Made by a program: the position numbers and the translations under genes. Positions 1-13,100 of a stretch of 64,000 bases of DNA are shown here, one piece after another (position 1 is the first letter of the stretch; every line of letters starts with the position of its first letter). The notes under the pieces were generated by a model. It was not told the DNA's origin. It did no database searches and saw only the letters and a program-made list of their open reading frames with translations. The DNA comes from Eudorina sp. 2006-703-Eu-15 (lineage: Eukaryota > Chlorophyta > Chlorophyceae > Chlamydomonadales > Volvocaceae). The DNA lies in assembly GCA_003117195.1 (NCBI GenBank), contig BDSI01000115.1:1-64000 (forward strand). The letters are read 5' to 3'.

Positions 1-327
1 CCCCCCTCCCACCCTCCACCCTCCCACCCTCCCACCCTCCCACCCTCCCACCCTCCCCCCCCCTCCCACCCCTCCCACCCTCCCACCCTCCCACCCCTCC
101 CACCCTCCCACCCTCCCACCCTCCCACCCTCCCACCCTCCCACCCCCCCCCTCCCACCCTCCCACCCTCCCACCCTCCCACCCTCCCACCCTCCCACCCT
201 CCCACCCTCCCACCCTCCCACCCTCCCACCCTCCACCCTCCCACCCTCCCACCCTCCCACCCTCCACCCTCCCACCCTCCCACCCTCCACCCTCCCACCC
301 TCCCACCCTCCCACCCTCCACCCTCCC

Positions 328-361
<34 letters not shown>

Positions 362-710
362 CACCCTCCCCCCCCACCCTCCCACCCTCCCACCCTCCCA
401 CCCCCCCCCCCCCCCCCCCCCCCCCCCCCACCCTCCCACCCTCCCACCCTCCCACCCTCCCACCCTCCCACCCTCCCACCCTCCACCCTCCCACCCTCCC
501 ACCCTCCCACCCTCCCACCCTCCCACCCTCCCACCTCCCACCCTCCCACCCTCCCACCCTCCCACCCTCCACCCTCCCACCCTCCCACCCTCCCACCCTC
601 CCACCCTCCACCCCCCCCCCCCCCCCCCCTCCCACCCTCCCACCCTCCCACCCTCCCACCCTCCCACCCTCCCACCCTCCCACCCTCCCACCCTCCCACC
701 CTCCCACCCC
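1..710. repeat. C-rich 8-bp satellite (ACCCTCCC)n
   Basis: Almost uninterrupted tandem copies of ACCCTCCC with occasional 7-bp variants. Pure C homopolymers (about 330-358, 400-429, 610-629) break the array. The minus strand reads GGGAGGGT, which can form G-quadruplexes, and the plus strand can form i-motifs. It is not the algal telomere repeat (TTTAGGG or TTTTAGGG). The array stops about 10-15 bp before the first coding exon of the NACHT gene. The long C runs may be partly sequencing artefacts. Confidence 0.95.
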
Positions 711-727
711 ATGCACGACAGGTGGAA

Positions 728-1101
728 ATGGCGGTCTTGGAGGCGCAGATTTCTTCAATAGAGGCCAAGCTGCTTGCGGCAGTGCAACGGGTCAAGCTGC
801 CGGAGGCCCTTCCTGAGGGGCTGAAGGGCTTCTGGCTGGACAGGTTCAACGATGACGTAGTGCCGTACACAAGCTTCTGGAGAGAGGTGAAGACAACCAT
901 CGGCGACGCGGCGCCCAGGCTGGTGGAGGCCGTACGGCAGCGGATGGGCGACGGTATCGGGCTGACGGGGATAGGTGCTGCGGCCGCAGATGGTGAATGC
1001 GATGGCGGCATGCGGCTGTTGCGGCAGCTGCTGCAGGCGTACACCGACCTAATGGAGAACGGCACAGTGCGCAAGGATGACTTCTATGCCCTCTGGTCCA
1101 G
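728..1101 (+). CDS. NACHT-WD40 gene exon 1: N-terminal domain
   Basis: The ATG at 728 opens a coding stretch beginning MAVLEAQISSIEAKLLAAV. It has a helical N-terminus and two aromatic motifs, FWLDRF and FWREV, about 16 residues apart. The reading frame runs to a stop at 1141, but the donor CCAG|GTATGG at 1102 leaves phase 2, which matches the next exon. An AG at 719-720 could instead be an acceptor, making this an internal exon. I do not recognise the domain. By position it would be the effector or signalling module of the receptor. The C-rich satellite ends immediately upstream. Confidence 0.55.
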
Positions 1102-4100
1102 GTATGGCCAACACCCACGGCGAAACGTTCCGTGGGACTAGCTAGATAATGGGATGCATGAGAAGGTTGACTTGGGACAACTGGGCGTCGGATGATGCAT
1201 GGTCACCTCACGTATACATATGTATATGTACCTGTCCTCGTTGATGTGACTTGTTATGCGCGATACCAATCACGCAGTTAGTTATGGTATAAATTGCTTG
1301 TTTGGCCTCATCATCCATCCAGCAGCTCGTCGCGCGGTTACCAACGAATGCCGTCTCGATCCTCTCGCTCTATCCTCTCAATGTTTGATGTACATTGGCG
1401 CATTTTATCCGGCCAGGGCTTCCGTCCGTCCTTCAGATGAAAGCCTGCTGCGGCTGTCTTAATTTCTTAATAACATTAACGCTCGGTCTATTTGCGGTCG
1501 GTGTCTTCTCAAATCCCGCGCGCTGCCCTCCACGCACGCAGCTGTCGCGAGTGGGCGACTGCACCGCCAGCCAGTGGCCCCGAGCCGGGTGACATGCGGG
1601 CCTGCTGTGAGGTGCTGGTGAAGCACTTCGACCCGAAGAAGCTGCAGGAACCTGAGAAGGCGGAGCTAAGACGGCTGAAGGACGTTTTGAACCCCTTCAA
1701 CTTCACGTCCGACGTCACCAACCTCCTCACTCGCTTCCTTCCAGGCAGCCGTGACTGGCTCTTTGAGGAGTTCGCGCAATGGCTCAAGAAGACTCCTGAC
1801 GATCCCACCCACCGCGCCATGGTGCTGTACGGCGGTCCGGGGATGGGCAAGTCCACGGTGGCGGCGGCGCTGGTGAACAAGCAGGCTCTGGGCAGCAAGG
1901 GGTCTGCTGTGATCGGGCATTACTTTTGCAAGCACGATGACCGGAAGTAAGTTCGACTGTTGTCAATGTTTGTTTGGAATGCACTTCTAGATGCAAGCAT
2001 GCGGAGTATAGTAGTGTCGGAGCGAGGGTGGATTCCAGCAGGCATACGTATGTATATATACCGCAGGTAAGCTCGCTCCCGAGGTTGCAGCCCCCTTGAT
2101 TGGTTAATGTTCCCAACAAAATTGGGGCACGGTGCGTACAAGCAAGGACCCCGGCTTACATGCGTGCAATGAGCCACTAGCTAGCTAGAGCCGCCCATCG
2201 ATCTGTAGCACCGGCTCAACTATCTATAGATAGCTATCTAGTAGCTAGCGCAACGGGCTGGGCCATCTTAAACGGCCAGCGAAAATGGCTGCTGTGTGGA
2301 ATCATGCTAGCCAGGATTTCTATGCTGTTTGTGTGCTACGTACGGGCGCTGTATATATTTTGTCGACATGGCAATATGCCGTTTCATAGACAAGAAGCAA
2401 ACGTATTTAAAACACGTCAATCAAATATTTTAACTCTTGTGAATTCTTGTATGTCAGAAGTCTTAATACAAATCCGTAGTCTTACTTGTGCGTGTTTCTG
2501 AATGTTAGCGTGCTTTCCACATTTCACGGTACTCACTACATACCTGCTTGCACAACGCTGACTCCACACATACATGCTCCTGCGTACGTACCGTGTGTCC
2601 CCTCGCCGCGCCCTACGTAAACATTCGTCCGTCGTCCTGCCTCGCAGCCGCTCCGACCCGGTGGTCATGATCCGCACGTTCGCCTACCAGCTGGCGGTGG
2701 CGGTGCCCGAGCTGCGGCCGCATCTGCTGCGGCTTACCGCTGAACAAGTGAAGGCATGGGCGGACGACCCGGAGAAAGCCTTCCAAAACTTGCTGCTCGA
2801 ACCGCTGGAGGAGATAAAGGTAAAGCTAATGCCACAAATTATTCCAAGTCGATGAACACGCAACATATGATTATGATCATGATTATTATGAGCGAGTAGT
2901 ATCAGCGTGAAGGAGCGAGGAGGAGGAGAGCGCCTTACCTTTGCGTTCATTTTTACTCAACTAATAAAAAGCGTGCATGTAGTCGGTGCAGAGTGGTGAT
3001 GTGCGTGAGCCCGCGACCTCCAGCACCCTTGGCTCTGCTCGGATTCACAGCACTTTGACGCGTGAATCTGACAATGCGGGTTTGGCTATGACTTGCTAAT
3101 ACCGCACTGAGTGCCTCTTGATGGTTTGCGACTGTAGTTATCTTAGTTATCTGCAAGGACCGACTAGTGGCTAGGGGGTCGGCAAGGACCGACAAGTGGC
3201 TAGGTAGGGGGTCGGCATCTTAGCCGGTAGGGGTTCGTCCACAAATGGTGTGGACGATGCACTTCCACAACTGTTGTGGAACATCCTCCGTCTGAAGTTA
3301 TCTGTGCTTCTAATTTACATTTATTTTACTACAACTTGAACGACATGACCTAATCAGACGTCTGGCATAAATTAAAGTTATAGGACGATCATATTACCTA
3401 CCCGGCCATGCCAACCATTGTTATGCCTTGCTTTGACGTACTCTTAACAAAGAAACGTCATCGAAATAATTAATAATTGTAAAGGAAATATAAACTTGTC
3501 AAAACCTTCGGGTTAGCTGTGAAATGCTACCAGTCTGGGGCGCTATCGCCGTGCCTGATCGGAATGACATTCTGGCCAGGCCCAGTGGTCCCCATAGCCA
3601 TACCACAGGCCTGGTGTGGCGGGTTGGGTGATAGGGCTCGGCGGCGGTGCGTCGTGGGGCCGGGTTGCATCCGAACAGGGGGGCATGGTAGCAGGCTGGG
3701 GAGTGCGATGTGGCGCCAGGCCCACCCTATCGCCGTGCCTGATCGGATTGACATTCTGACCAGGCCCAGTGGTCCCCATAGCCATACCACAGGCCTGGTG
3801 TGGCGGGTTGGGTGATAGGGCTCGGCGGCGGTGCGTCGTGGGGCCGGGTTGCATCCGAACAGGGGGGCATGGTGGGGCAGGCTGGGGCGCGCGATGTGGC
3901 GCCAGGCCCACCCTATCGCCGTGCCTGATCGGATTGACATTCTGGCCAGGCCCAGTGGTCCCCATAGCCATACCACAGGCCTGGTGTGGCGGGTTGGGTG
4001 ATAGGGCTCGGCGGCGGTGCGTCGTGGGGCCGGGTTGCATCCGAACAGGGGGGCATGGTAGCAGGCTGGGGAGTGCGATGTGGCGCCAGGCCCACCCTAT

Positions 4101-7100
4101 CGCCGTGCCTGATCGGATTGACATTCTGGCCAGGCCCAGTGGTCCCCATAGCCATACCACAGGCCTGGTGTGGCGGGTTGGGTGATAGGGCTCGGCGGCG
4201 GTGCGTCGTGGGGCCGGGTTGCATCCGAACAGGGGGGCATGGTGGGGCAGGCTGGGGCGCGCGATGTGGCGCCAGGCCCACCCTATCGCCGTGCCTGATC
4301 GGATTGACATTCTGGCCAGGCCCAGTGGTCCCCATAGCCATACCACAGGCCTGGTGTGGCGGGTTGGGTGATAGGGCTCGGCGGCGGTGCGTCGTGGGGC
4401 CGGGTTGCATCCGAACAGGGGGGCATGGTAGCAGGCTGGGGCGCGCGATGTGGCGCCAGGCCCACCCTATCGCCGTGCCTGATCGGATTGACATTCTGGC
4501 CAGGCCCAGTGGTCCCCATAGCCATACCACAGGCCTGGTGTGGCGGGTTGGGTGATAGGGCTCGGCGGCGGTGCGTCGTGGGGCCGGGTTGCATCCGAAC
4601 AGGGGGGCATGGTAGCAGGCTGGGGCGCGCGATGTGGCGCCAGGCCCACCCTATCGCCGCGCCTGATCGGATTGACATTCTGGCCAGGCCCAGTGGTCCC
4701 ATAGCCATACCACAGGCCTGGTGTGGCGGGTTGGGTGATAGGGCTCGGCGGCGGTGCGTCGTGGGGCCGGGTTGCATCCGAACAGGGGGGCATGGTAGCA
4801 GGCTGGGGCGCGCGATGTGGCGCCAGGCCCACCCTATCGCCGTGCCTGATCGGATTGACATTCTGACCAGGCCCAGTGGTCCCCATAGCCATACCACAGG
4901 CCTGGTGTGGCGGGTTGGGTGATAGGGCTCGGCGGCGGTGCGTCGTGGGGCCGGGTTGCATCCGAACAGGGGGGCATGGTAGCAGGCTGGGGCGCGCGAT
5001 GTGGCGCCAGGCCCACCCTATCGCCGCGCCTGATCGGATTGACATTCTGGCCAGGCCCAGTGGTCCCATAGCCATACCACAGGCCTGGTGTGGCGGGTTG
5101 GGTGATAGGGCTCGGCGGCGGTGCGTCGTGGGGCCGGGTTGCATCCGAACAGGGGGCATGGTAGCAGGCTGGGGCGCGCGATGTGGCGCCAGGCCCACCC
5201 TATCGCCGTGCCTGATCGGATTGACATTCTGACCAGGCCCAGTGGTCCCCATAGCCATACCACAGGCCTGGTGTGGCGGGTTGGGTGATAGGGCTCGGCG
5301 GCGGTGCGTCGTGGGGCCGGGTTGCATCCGAACAGGGGGGCATGGTAGCAGGCTGGGGCGTGCTCGTCTTTCTAGGCCCTAGGCCCTAGTAGCAGGCTGG
5401 GGCGTGCTCGTCTTTCTGGCCTGGAACGTCGCGCATAATTTACTTCCAAGGTAATATAGTGTTTTGCCTGAAAGGCAGATCGTTCCGGATCGTTTTATGC
5501 GAGCGAAATGGAACGAGTCCACTCCAGGCAACGTTCTCCCGATCATTCCCGTCGGAAAGCTGGAATGTTTTATACTTTAATGCTCCATCGCATTACGGCC
5601 GTCGACGCTCTCTGCCTCATTGGAATGTTTTGACAATTGTACGCTGGACCATTCTGCCGACAAATGCCTTCACCATCAACCGCTGCAGCAGCTTTAGCAA
5701 CAAATTGTATATGATATATTAACAAAACGGTTTAAAGAGGATTGGTAGGGGTGCGACGGCGTGGCAGCTAGGTTTTGCTAGGACATAGGCAGCCGAAACG
5801 GCGAAATGAATTAAAATTTGAGACAGATATTGTAAGATGGAATATATACTCGTTGAGTTGTAAAGGACTTAGGCGCTGGGCTTCTTCCACAACCGTTGTG
5901 GAAGTGCATCTTCCACACCATTTGTGGACGTACGTCTACTGGGTGAGCTCCAGTCGGCTTCCTCCAATCCGGAAAAGAAGCGGGACCCCTACATTCCGTA
6001 CAGGCCGGTTGATTTACAACCAGAACTCTTTGAACGCGCGAGAATAAGAGCGAGTGAAAGGGTGCTGATAGAAGGGTGTCGTTGTTGAAGGATGATCGGC
6101 GTGCATAGATTAAGCAAGCGCTTGGGGTAGGTAGCTCCGAGACCAACGAACCTGCAGTAGTACGCACGCGCTCCTGGGATAGCTACACGCCTCTGCACTA
6201 ACATTATCTCCGTCTGTCTAGCAGATATATAGTCACAACCTTGAAAAATTCCGGCCCGAACCTGGCACATGCTTGCAGCGTCGACCACCTGCGTACAGCC
6301 GCATCGGTTATCGCTAAGGGTATCTACACCAAAACACCCATCGATATTTTTGTGAGAAGGATTCACGACGCTGTCACAATATTCACTTACAACATCTAAT
6401 GCTTTGCGAGGTAACCGGTGCAATGGTTTAAGAGCTTGAGGCAGTGCGGTACTTCCAGCGGAATCTCGATCGACAGCGTGGACATGTTCGGAGCTAGAGG
6501 AGTGGAATCCGACGTTGAAAGTAGTAACATTCATTACATGCATCACCTACCTATCTCTATCTCAGACATGCATCTGTGCATTTCTAGCGTTCATCCCGAT
6601 TGCTGGTGTATGTGTGGCGCCCTCCCTGCAATCCGCGTTTACATGCAGGAGAAGGTGTCATTGCGGCCGCAGCCACTGGTGTATGTGATCGACGCGCTGG
6701 ACGAGGTGGCAGTGGCTGGAAGGGGCTCTGCCCGCACCAACCCGCTGTTGAAACTTATCCGAGAGCACTTTCCAATCTTGCCTTCCGTAATTCGCTTCCT
6801 GTTCACATCTCGTCCCGAATCGCACATTAAGACGTCACTGGATGCGGCCATCCGACCGCTCGAAATTGACCCAGAGGATCCACGACACCGGAAGGATCTC
6901 GAGGCGCTCATCCGGCATGAGCTGACGGGCCGCCTGGAAGACAGTGGCACCACCTGCGAGGCGACGGAGGGCGAGATCTTCGAGGCGGTGCAGCTGCTGT
7001 TGCGCAAGAGCGAGGGATTGTTCGTGTACTTGGCACGGTGAGCAGCATGTAGGGCTTAGGGTTTATTTATGGGGGTATCGCATACATGTAGTGTTACTCA

Positions 7101-10100
7101 CATGTTCGTTGGCGGGAATTACATGCTCCTTGGTGTGAATGAAACTACATTGTAAGAACGCACTCCAACATTGATATCTGTGGGCGGATGTGATGATTTT
7201 GCAATGCTTGTTTATTTGCTTACATGTCGCACTTCGTTGCATATGCGTGTATGTGAGTATTGAACATTGCGGATACATCAGTGTTTGGCCTAGTATGCAC
7301 GTATGGACTGGTGCACGTTCTGAATCATTCGGCGGTCAGGTGCCGTCACGCCGCCGCTTACACCCTGCCTATAAATAAAACCCTTTCATTCTTTTCATAA
7401 TATAAACGTAATAGTATAACACATGCACGTGTTAAAGCTAGGTATGCGTTCGTCGCACTTGTTCCCACTCAGCGGTATGATAGATATGACGCATTATTGA
7501 TGGGTTGCTTGCTTGAGCCCTACCTTGGGTTGGACTACGTACGTACTGATGATGACTGCTTAGTTAGTTGTATGTGCTGATGTGCCGGGTCGTACTATTG
7601 AGTTGGTGTTACATACATCCGTCCTTTACCTATCTAAGTATTTAATACTCGAAAGTAATAATAATCAGCATGCATGAGTGTAGATGCGTGTTGCTAGCTT
7701 CGCTGCGTGGTTGTCTATGTCATGTATTACCTTACCCCTGGATTCAATTACCCCCGCCCCCCAATTGTCGCGAGGGTGGGTTGGTAATCATTACCCTCAT
7801 CCCCCAACGAAGGGGCTGCCTCCTGAGGATGTTGCGTGGGTGCGCGGGTGGTTATTACATCGGGATCTACCACTAGCTACCATGTTCGGCAAAGTTATGG
7901 GCCGCGCGTACGTGGCTGTGCCGCAGCTGCGTGCACAGTTCGTCCTGGGTTGATCTTTTAGATCTTTTTGTCCGGCCTGGCGTCCGAGTTAAGTATGCAT
8001 TGCCGTGTACGCTTCGCCATTGACAGCCTGTGCTGCCGCCATCATAAGTTTGGGGCGCTCTCTTCTGGCTGGACTTGATGTTGCAGGGATTCGGCTCAAA
8101 TGCATTGGCTCTACGCCCCAGACGGATAAATCTAGAGCTTGGTATCCGGGAGGTGCTGGGATGGCAGCGCCGTTAGTGTTGAGCTTACCGCTTACCTTGT
8201 TTTGAGTTTACGTTGCATGAGAAGCTCAAGTTTACTAGGCATACGCATGCAGTCGCATATATAGGACTGCAGCTCTTAAATACCTAGGTTACTGTTGAAT
8301 TTGCAGCATATGTCTCCCTCTGTCGCCCGCCACAGGCTACTGGATGACCTGAAGGGAAAGCCGCGTTGGAGTTTGAACGACCTGGACGCCTTCCCTCAGG
8401 GCCTGAACGCCACTTACACCACCTTCTTCGCCAAGCATGTTCGCAGCAAGGAGACCCCAGAGTTCGCCGATCTCAGCCGCCTTCTGTCAGTGCTGCTGGC
8501 GGCACAGGAGCCACCGCGTAAGGATCAGCTGATAGCAGCTTGGAACGCTACAGACGAGCTGTCAGCTGGTATGGAGACTGGTCCGGCGGCCGGGGTGGGG
8601 CAGCACGTCCCTCATGAGCGCATGCTCCCTTCAGATGCAGCCAACAAGGTCAACACGTTGCTCTATCAGCTGGGCTCTCTGTACTCCCAGCGTGATGGGC
8701 GCATCCTGGATGGTGTTCCACAAGTCCTTCCACGATTTCCTGGAACTCAAGGACCTAGGCGGCGGCGAGCCCAATGAGTACTGGGTCAACTCCGTCATTG
8801 GCCACAAACTGCTAGCGGCACTGGTTGCACCGCTGGTGAAGTCCCCTGAGGCCACACGAACGGCTTGGCCCTCAGTTGCCTCGGCTCCAACAGTGGAAAC
8901 ACGAGGCCCACAGCCCAACAATGTTCTTGCTGGGGCTGTAGAAGCCACCCCCATGCAGATGTACGGGCTGCGTTACGGTCCCCACCACCTGGTTGAGCTG
9001 CAGTTGCAAGGGGAGCAGGCCGCTGGGGGCCTGCTGGTCGCTCTGGTGACCAACTACGCCTTCCTGGCTGCAGTCTTCAGCAGCGGCCACGGCCACGACA
9101 TCATCCGCACCCTGCTGCGTTTGATTTCCGGGGCCCCAAATAGCAGCAGCGCACCGGCTCCCATCGTGATGGATGCACTGCGATGGATGCGCCTGTGCCT
9201 GCCAGAGCTCCTTGAAGCCGACAGCGAGTCTTCCATTCTACGGTCCTGCCTGCGCTGCCCACTGAAGACGCTCGTTTGCCAGCAGGCCATTAAGGCACAC
9301 AACGCTGCAATGAAGGCTTCCGGAAAACCCTGCTGGATACCGAAACTCTGCTTGGGAGGTGCCACTGCATGGCCGGCATGCCAGTTGCTGATGAAGGTAC
9401 GCCTGAGTGCATAATCACATTCTGCTGCCAAGCAACAATGAACTAATGGATAAGCAGCACGCAGATATACTGTAGCTCATGCTTTGTATCTTCGTTCCTA
9501 GTGGATCTTCTCTGAGCATTCTCAAGCGGACTGTGTGTGTTCCTATTACTGGACGTCATTATGCTAATTATACCTACCTTCTCATAACGTAGTCACCCCC
9601 TTCTCAAGCGTACTGCGTGTACGTACTGACCCCCTTCTTTAAGCATTATCTGTGTGTACTGAGCATGTTCTACAGCATTTTGGTGCGTAAGAATGATCAC
9701 ATTCTGAACGCGTCTGTCATACTGTAAGCCGGTACGGCAGTGCGCCGTACAGACGCTCACAATATAGGGAGCCCAAATGGGTTCGCAACCATCCGGTAAG
9801 CCTTTGCGTCTTACAAATGGTATCGAGACCAACGATGTTGATCTCTGTATCACAACTCAACGTCGTGGGTTCGATTCCCGGTTGGGCGTTCACTCGGTAG
9901 GGTTGGAGTATCTGACTGGCCACCAGTGAAACTCCTGAAAAGTGAGTAATCAACGGGTAGGTTCGAATCCTGACAGGATCCTTGGTATAATTACCGGGAC
10001 CATCCTAGTAGGTACGGCTACGGGCACGACGACCTGCAAGGACCCTGGTTGACGCAATCATAAGGCTAGAACCCAATCAATGGTGCGCCCTTGAGGCGGG

Positions 10101-13100
10101 TTCATGGTTAAAATGATCTCACCCTGGCTCGATCCTGAGACTACGGTCCGAGGACGAACCGGCCTTCGGCGAAAAGGGGGGGAGTGTAAGCCGGTACGGC
10201 AGTGCGCCGTACAGACGCTCACAATATAGGGAGCCCACATACATTGACGATCGATTGTAACACGAGGCTGAAAAGCGCACCTGATGCGTGCTAACGGGGT
10301 CGAATTCGTTCCTGTATGTTACACTAGTTACACTTGGCCTGCATCGATGCAGTTGTGTGAATATCAAGTCCTTGTTTCATCGAAAATGGAACATTATTCT
10401 CTCTGTGAACGTACAGTAACAGAGTTCTAGTTTACATGTCTCGGCTAGTTTTCAGCTCGATGTGTAACCACCCCGACACATCGATGGCCCCATCCATCGA
10501 TCCAGTTGACCCTGCATGCATCGCGCTGCTTGATGTATGTAGCTGCACCCTGCACCGTACGTTCAATACCACCCCTGCATCGTTCTTTCTGTTGTTGCCG
10601 TGGCCATTTTTGGGCGGGGCGCCAGCGCGAAGCGTGTCCTTGGTGCCCCGCTGCCCCTGCCGGTCCGTGAGTGTGCCTTGTGCCGCAAGTGCCGCCGGGT
10701 AACGGCAAAACGTTGATGGCTCGCTAATAAACTAATCAGCAATCACTGCTGTATGAATCATCATCCTCTATTACGTACGACGTGTGTTTGTGGTTCCTGA
10801 CAAAAAGTGAATGAGCATCGATGAATAGTCTTAGTAAAATTCCCCAGGTCAACGTCAAACCGTGCTGGTACTTTTTCAACAGTTGCCGCTTGTTGAATAC
10901 TTGGGTTAGGAACACTCTGGGAATCCGGCCCCTTCACTTTCCGTTCACTATGCATTCACTTTCCGTTCACTATGACACCCTTCATTTTACCCATCTCCCT
11001 TCATTACGAAGTGAACGCCACAAAACATTATGTAATGAAGGCCCTTCGTTACAAAGTGAAGCCCCCCCTTCGTTATCAAGTGAAGGGTCTTCGTTTAGAA
11101 ATGAAGGGCACCGTCCATTCCCTAATGAAGGCCCTTCACCTCAAAACGAGTGCGTCCATTCAACCTGCCCTATTGCAGCACGCCTAGCTGGCAGCCTACC
11201 ACGCCTTTCCCCCATCATCTGTAATTAGGCCCAGGATTTGAGGCAGTGATAACCACCAGTGAAGTCCAACAGTGCTGCCCTTGCTGTGTCTGTCCCCTGC
11301 TCAGCCTGCGTTGCTTAGTGCTTAGGTAACATGTACTCCAGACCTTCTACCAGCTATTAGCTCCCTTGTTGCTAAGATCCTACCACACCGCAGGTGTGCT
11401 TCCAGTGGACAGTCCCTCCACCACTTACATAATAGGTAACAGCCGCTAGCTCCATGTCCCTCCAGTACCAAACTGGTCATGAGTCGTGAAGCCACCCTCC
11501 ACAATGACAAGTAGGGGGGCAAGCCGGAAAAAGGGCGGGCCCCCCTACAATCCATACAGGCCGCTTGCTTTACAACGGAAACTCTATCTGTTACCGCGCA
11601 AGAGTGTGAGAGAGTGAAAGGGTGCCATGGAGGGTGTCGTTGATGCTATGTCATCAGTTGCACGCCCGCAGCAGACGTGAACCTGTAAAGTTTGCCGGGC
11701 AAAAACAGGGTGCGAAAAAGCCGCGGTGAGACCCGGGCCATCCCGCGGCCATCGGGACTGGAGAACTAGTTGGTACACGGTTTGCTATCCCTTTGCTATC
11801 CCTTTGCTATCCCTTTGCATCGTGGAACTTTGGTGGTACACTAGCTCTGGTGTGCGGTCTCAGGTCGTGGCACACGGTGTCAGGCCGTGCGTGGCACGCG
11901 GTTTCAGGCCGTGGCACGTGGTCTCAGGTCGTGGCACGCGGTCTCAGGCCGTGGCACGCGGTATCGGGCCGTGGCACGTGGTCTCAGGCCGTGGCGCACG
12001 GTCTCAGGCCGTGGCATGAGGTCTTAGGCCCTGGCACGCGGTTTCAGGCCGTGGCACGCGGTCTCAGGCCGTGGCACGCGGTATCGGGCCGTGGCACGTG
12101 GTCTCAGGCCGTGGCGCACGGTCTCAGGGCGTGGCACGGGGTCTCAGGCCGTGGCACGCGGTCTCAGGCCGTGGCACGCGGTCTCTTGGCACGCGGTCTC
12201 AGGCCGTGCGTGGCACGTGGTCTCAGGCCGTGCGTGGCACGTGGTCTCAGGCCGTGCGTGCGTGGCACGCGGTCTCAGGCCGTGGCACGCGGTCTCAGGC
12301 CCTGAAACGCTGTCTCAGGCCGTGGCATGCGGTCTCAGGCCGTGGCACTTGGTCTCAGGCCGTGCGTGGCACGTGGTCTCAGCTCTCAGGTCGTGGCACA
12401 CGGACTCAGGCCGTGGCACGCGATCTCAGGCCGTGGCACGCGGTCTCAGGCCGTGGCGCACGGTCTCAGGCGGTGGCATGCGGTCTCAGGCCGTGGCATG
12501 CGGTCTCAGGCCGTGGCACGCGGCCTCAGGCCGTGCGTGTGGCATCGTCACACACCCCGGTTGCGGCCCAACACCGCCATCGGTAGGTGCGCCACCTAGT
12601 ATAACCATGTGAAGGACCACTGGGAGCAATCCAGTGTGCACACTCCATTCTGAGCACAGGTGGCGTAGGTGGCGGCGGAGTGGCCCCCTGGTTTTGTTGT
12701 CGGTTTGCGCTTGTTCAGGACGTAGTACCTGTTTGCATTTGAATCCTGTTTACTTCAACAGGGAATAATCCTTGTAGATGTTAGATCCAGAAGGTGTGTT
12801 TTGGCAAGGCGCGATGATCGGATATTTTACGATGTAAGTATGTTATGTATGTTACATGTTGTACTGATCGAATGGCCAATACTGACATGTGTTCCCCCAG
12901 CCACAACGATTTACGTCAAGGGGCGCACAAAGATGAGTTAACTAAAAGGAGGAAGGAATCTATACCCGATTCATGAGAATGTCCCTTCGCGCTTTTTGGA
13001 TTAGCGCCAAAAGGTCACCTAATTTCGCCTGGTCCATTTTCGTCATGACCTCCACCATAGACGACTCCTCAAAATCTAAGTTTACTGCCTCCCGTAAAGG

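Larger units (their letters stand above)
2820..6648 (+). other. 3.8-kb intron of the NACHT gene, filled with repeats
   Basis: Bounded by donor GTAAAG and acceptor TACATGCAG, both phase 0. It contains the 46-bp inverted arms (3236-3281 and 5885-5930), the 184-bp satellite (about 3530-5360), a 35-bp duplication (about 5345-5425) and a partial copy of a dispersed repeat (about 5965-6240). No convincing coding exon is seen inside it. The long open frames across the satellite arise because 184 is not a multiple of three. Confidence 0.75.

Noticed and set aside
1..710. Telomere at the left end
   Set aside because: ACCCTCCC is neither TTTAGGG nor TTTTAGGG and the array adjoins a gene. It is treated as a satellite.
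3527..5327. Long open frames on both strands across the 184-bp satellite (up to 286 codons)
   Set aside because: All frames are open because the period is not a multiple of three and the unit lacks stops. The same peptides recur in rotated frames.
8295..8335. Start of a separate gene at the in-frame start codon near 8295, or acceptor at 8306
   Set aside because: The acceptor at 8335 joins exon 4 in phase and gives the conserved LLDDLKG; the earlier AG is out of phase.
9860..9985. tRNA gene
   Set aside because: B-box-like motifs only. No acceptor stem or anticodon arm could be folded, and the site lies in a mobile element.
11726..12612. Open frames of about 170 codons in the 20-bp minisatellite
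   Set aside because: Repeat artefact: the same 20-residue pattern appears in all three frames.
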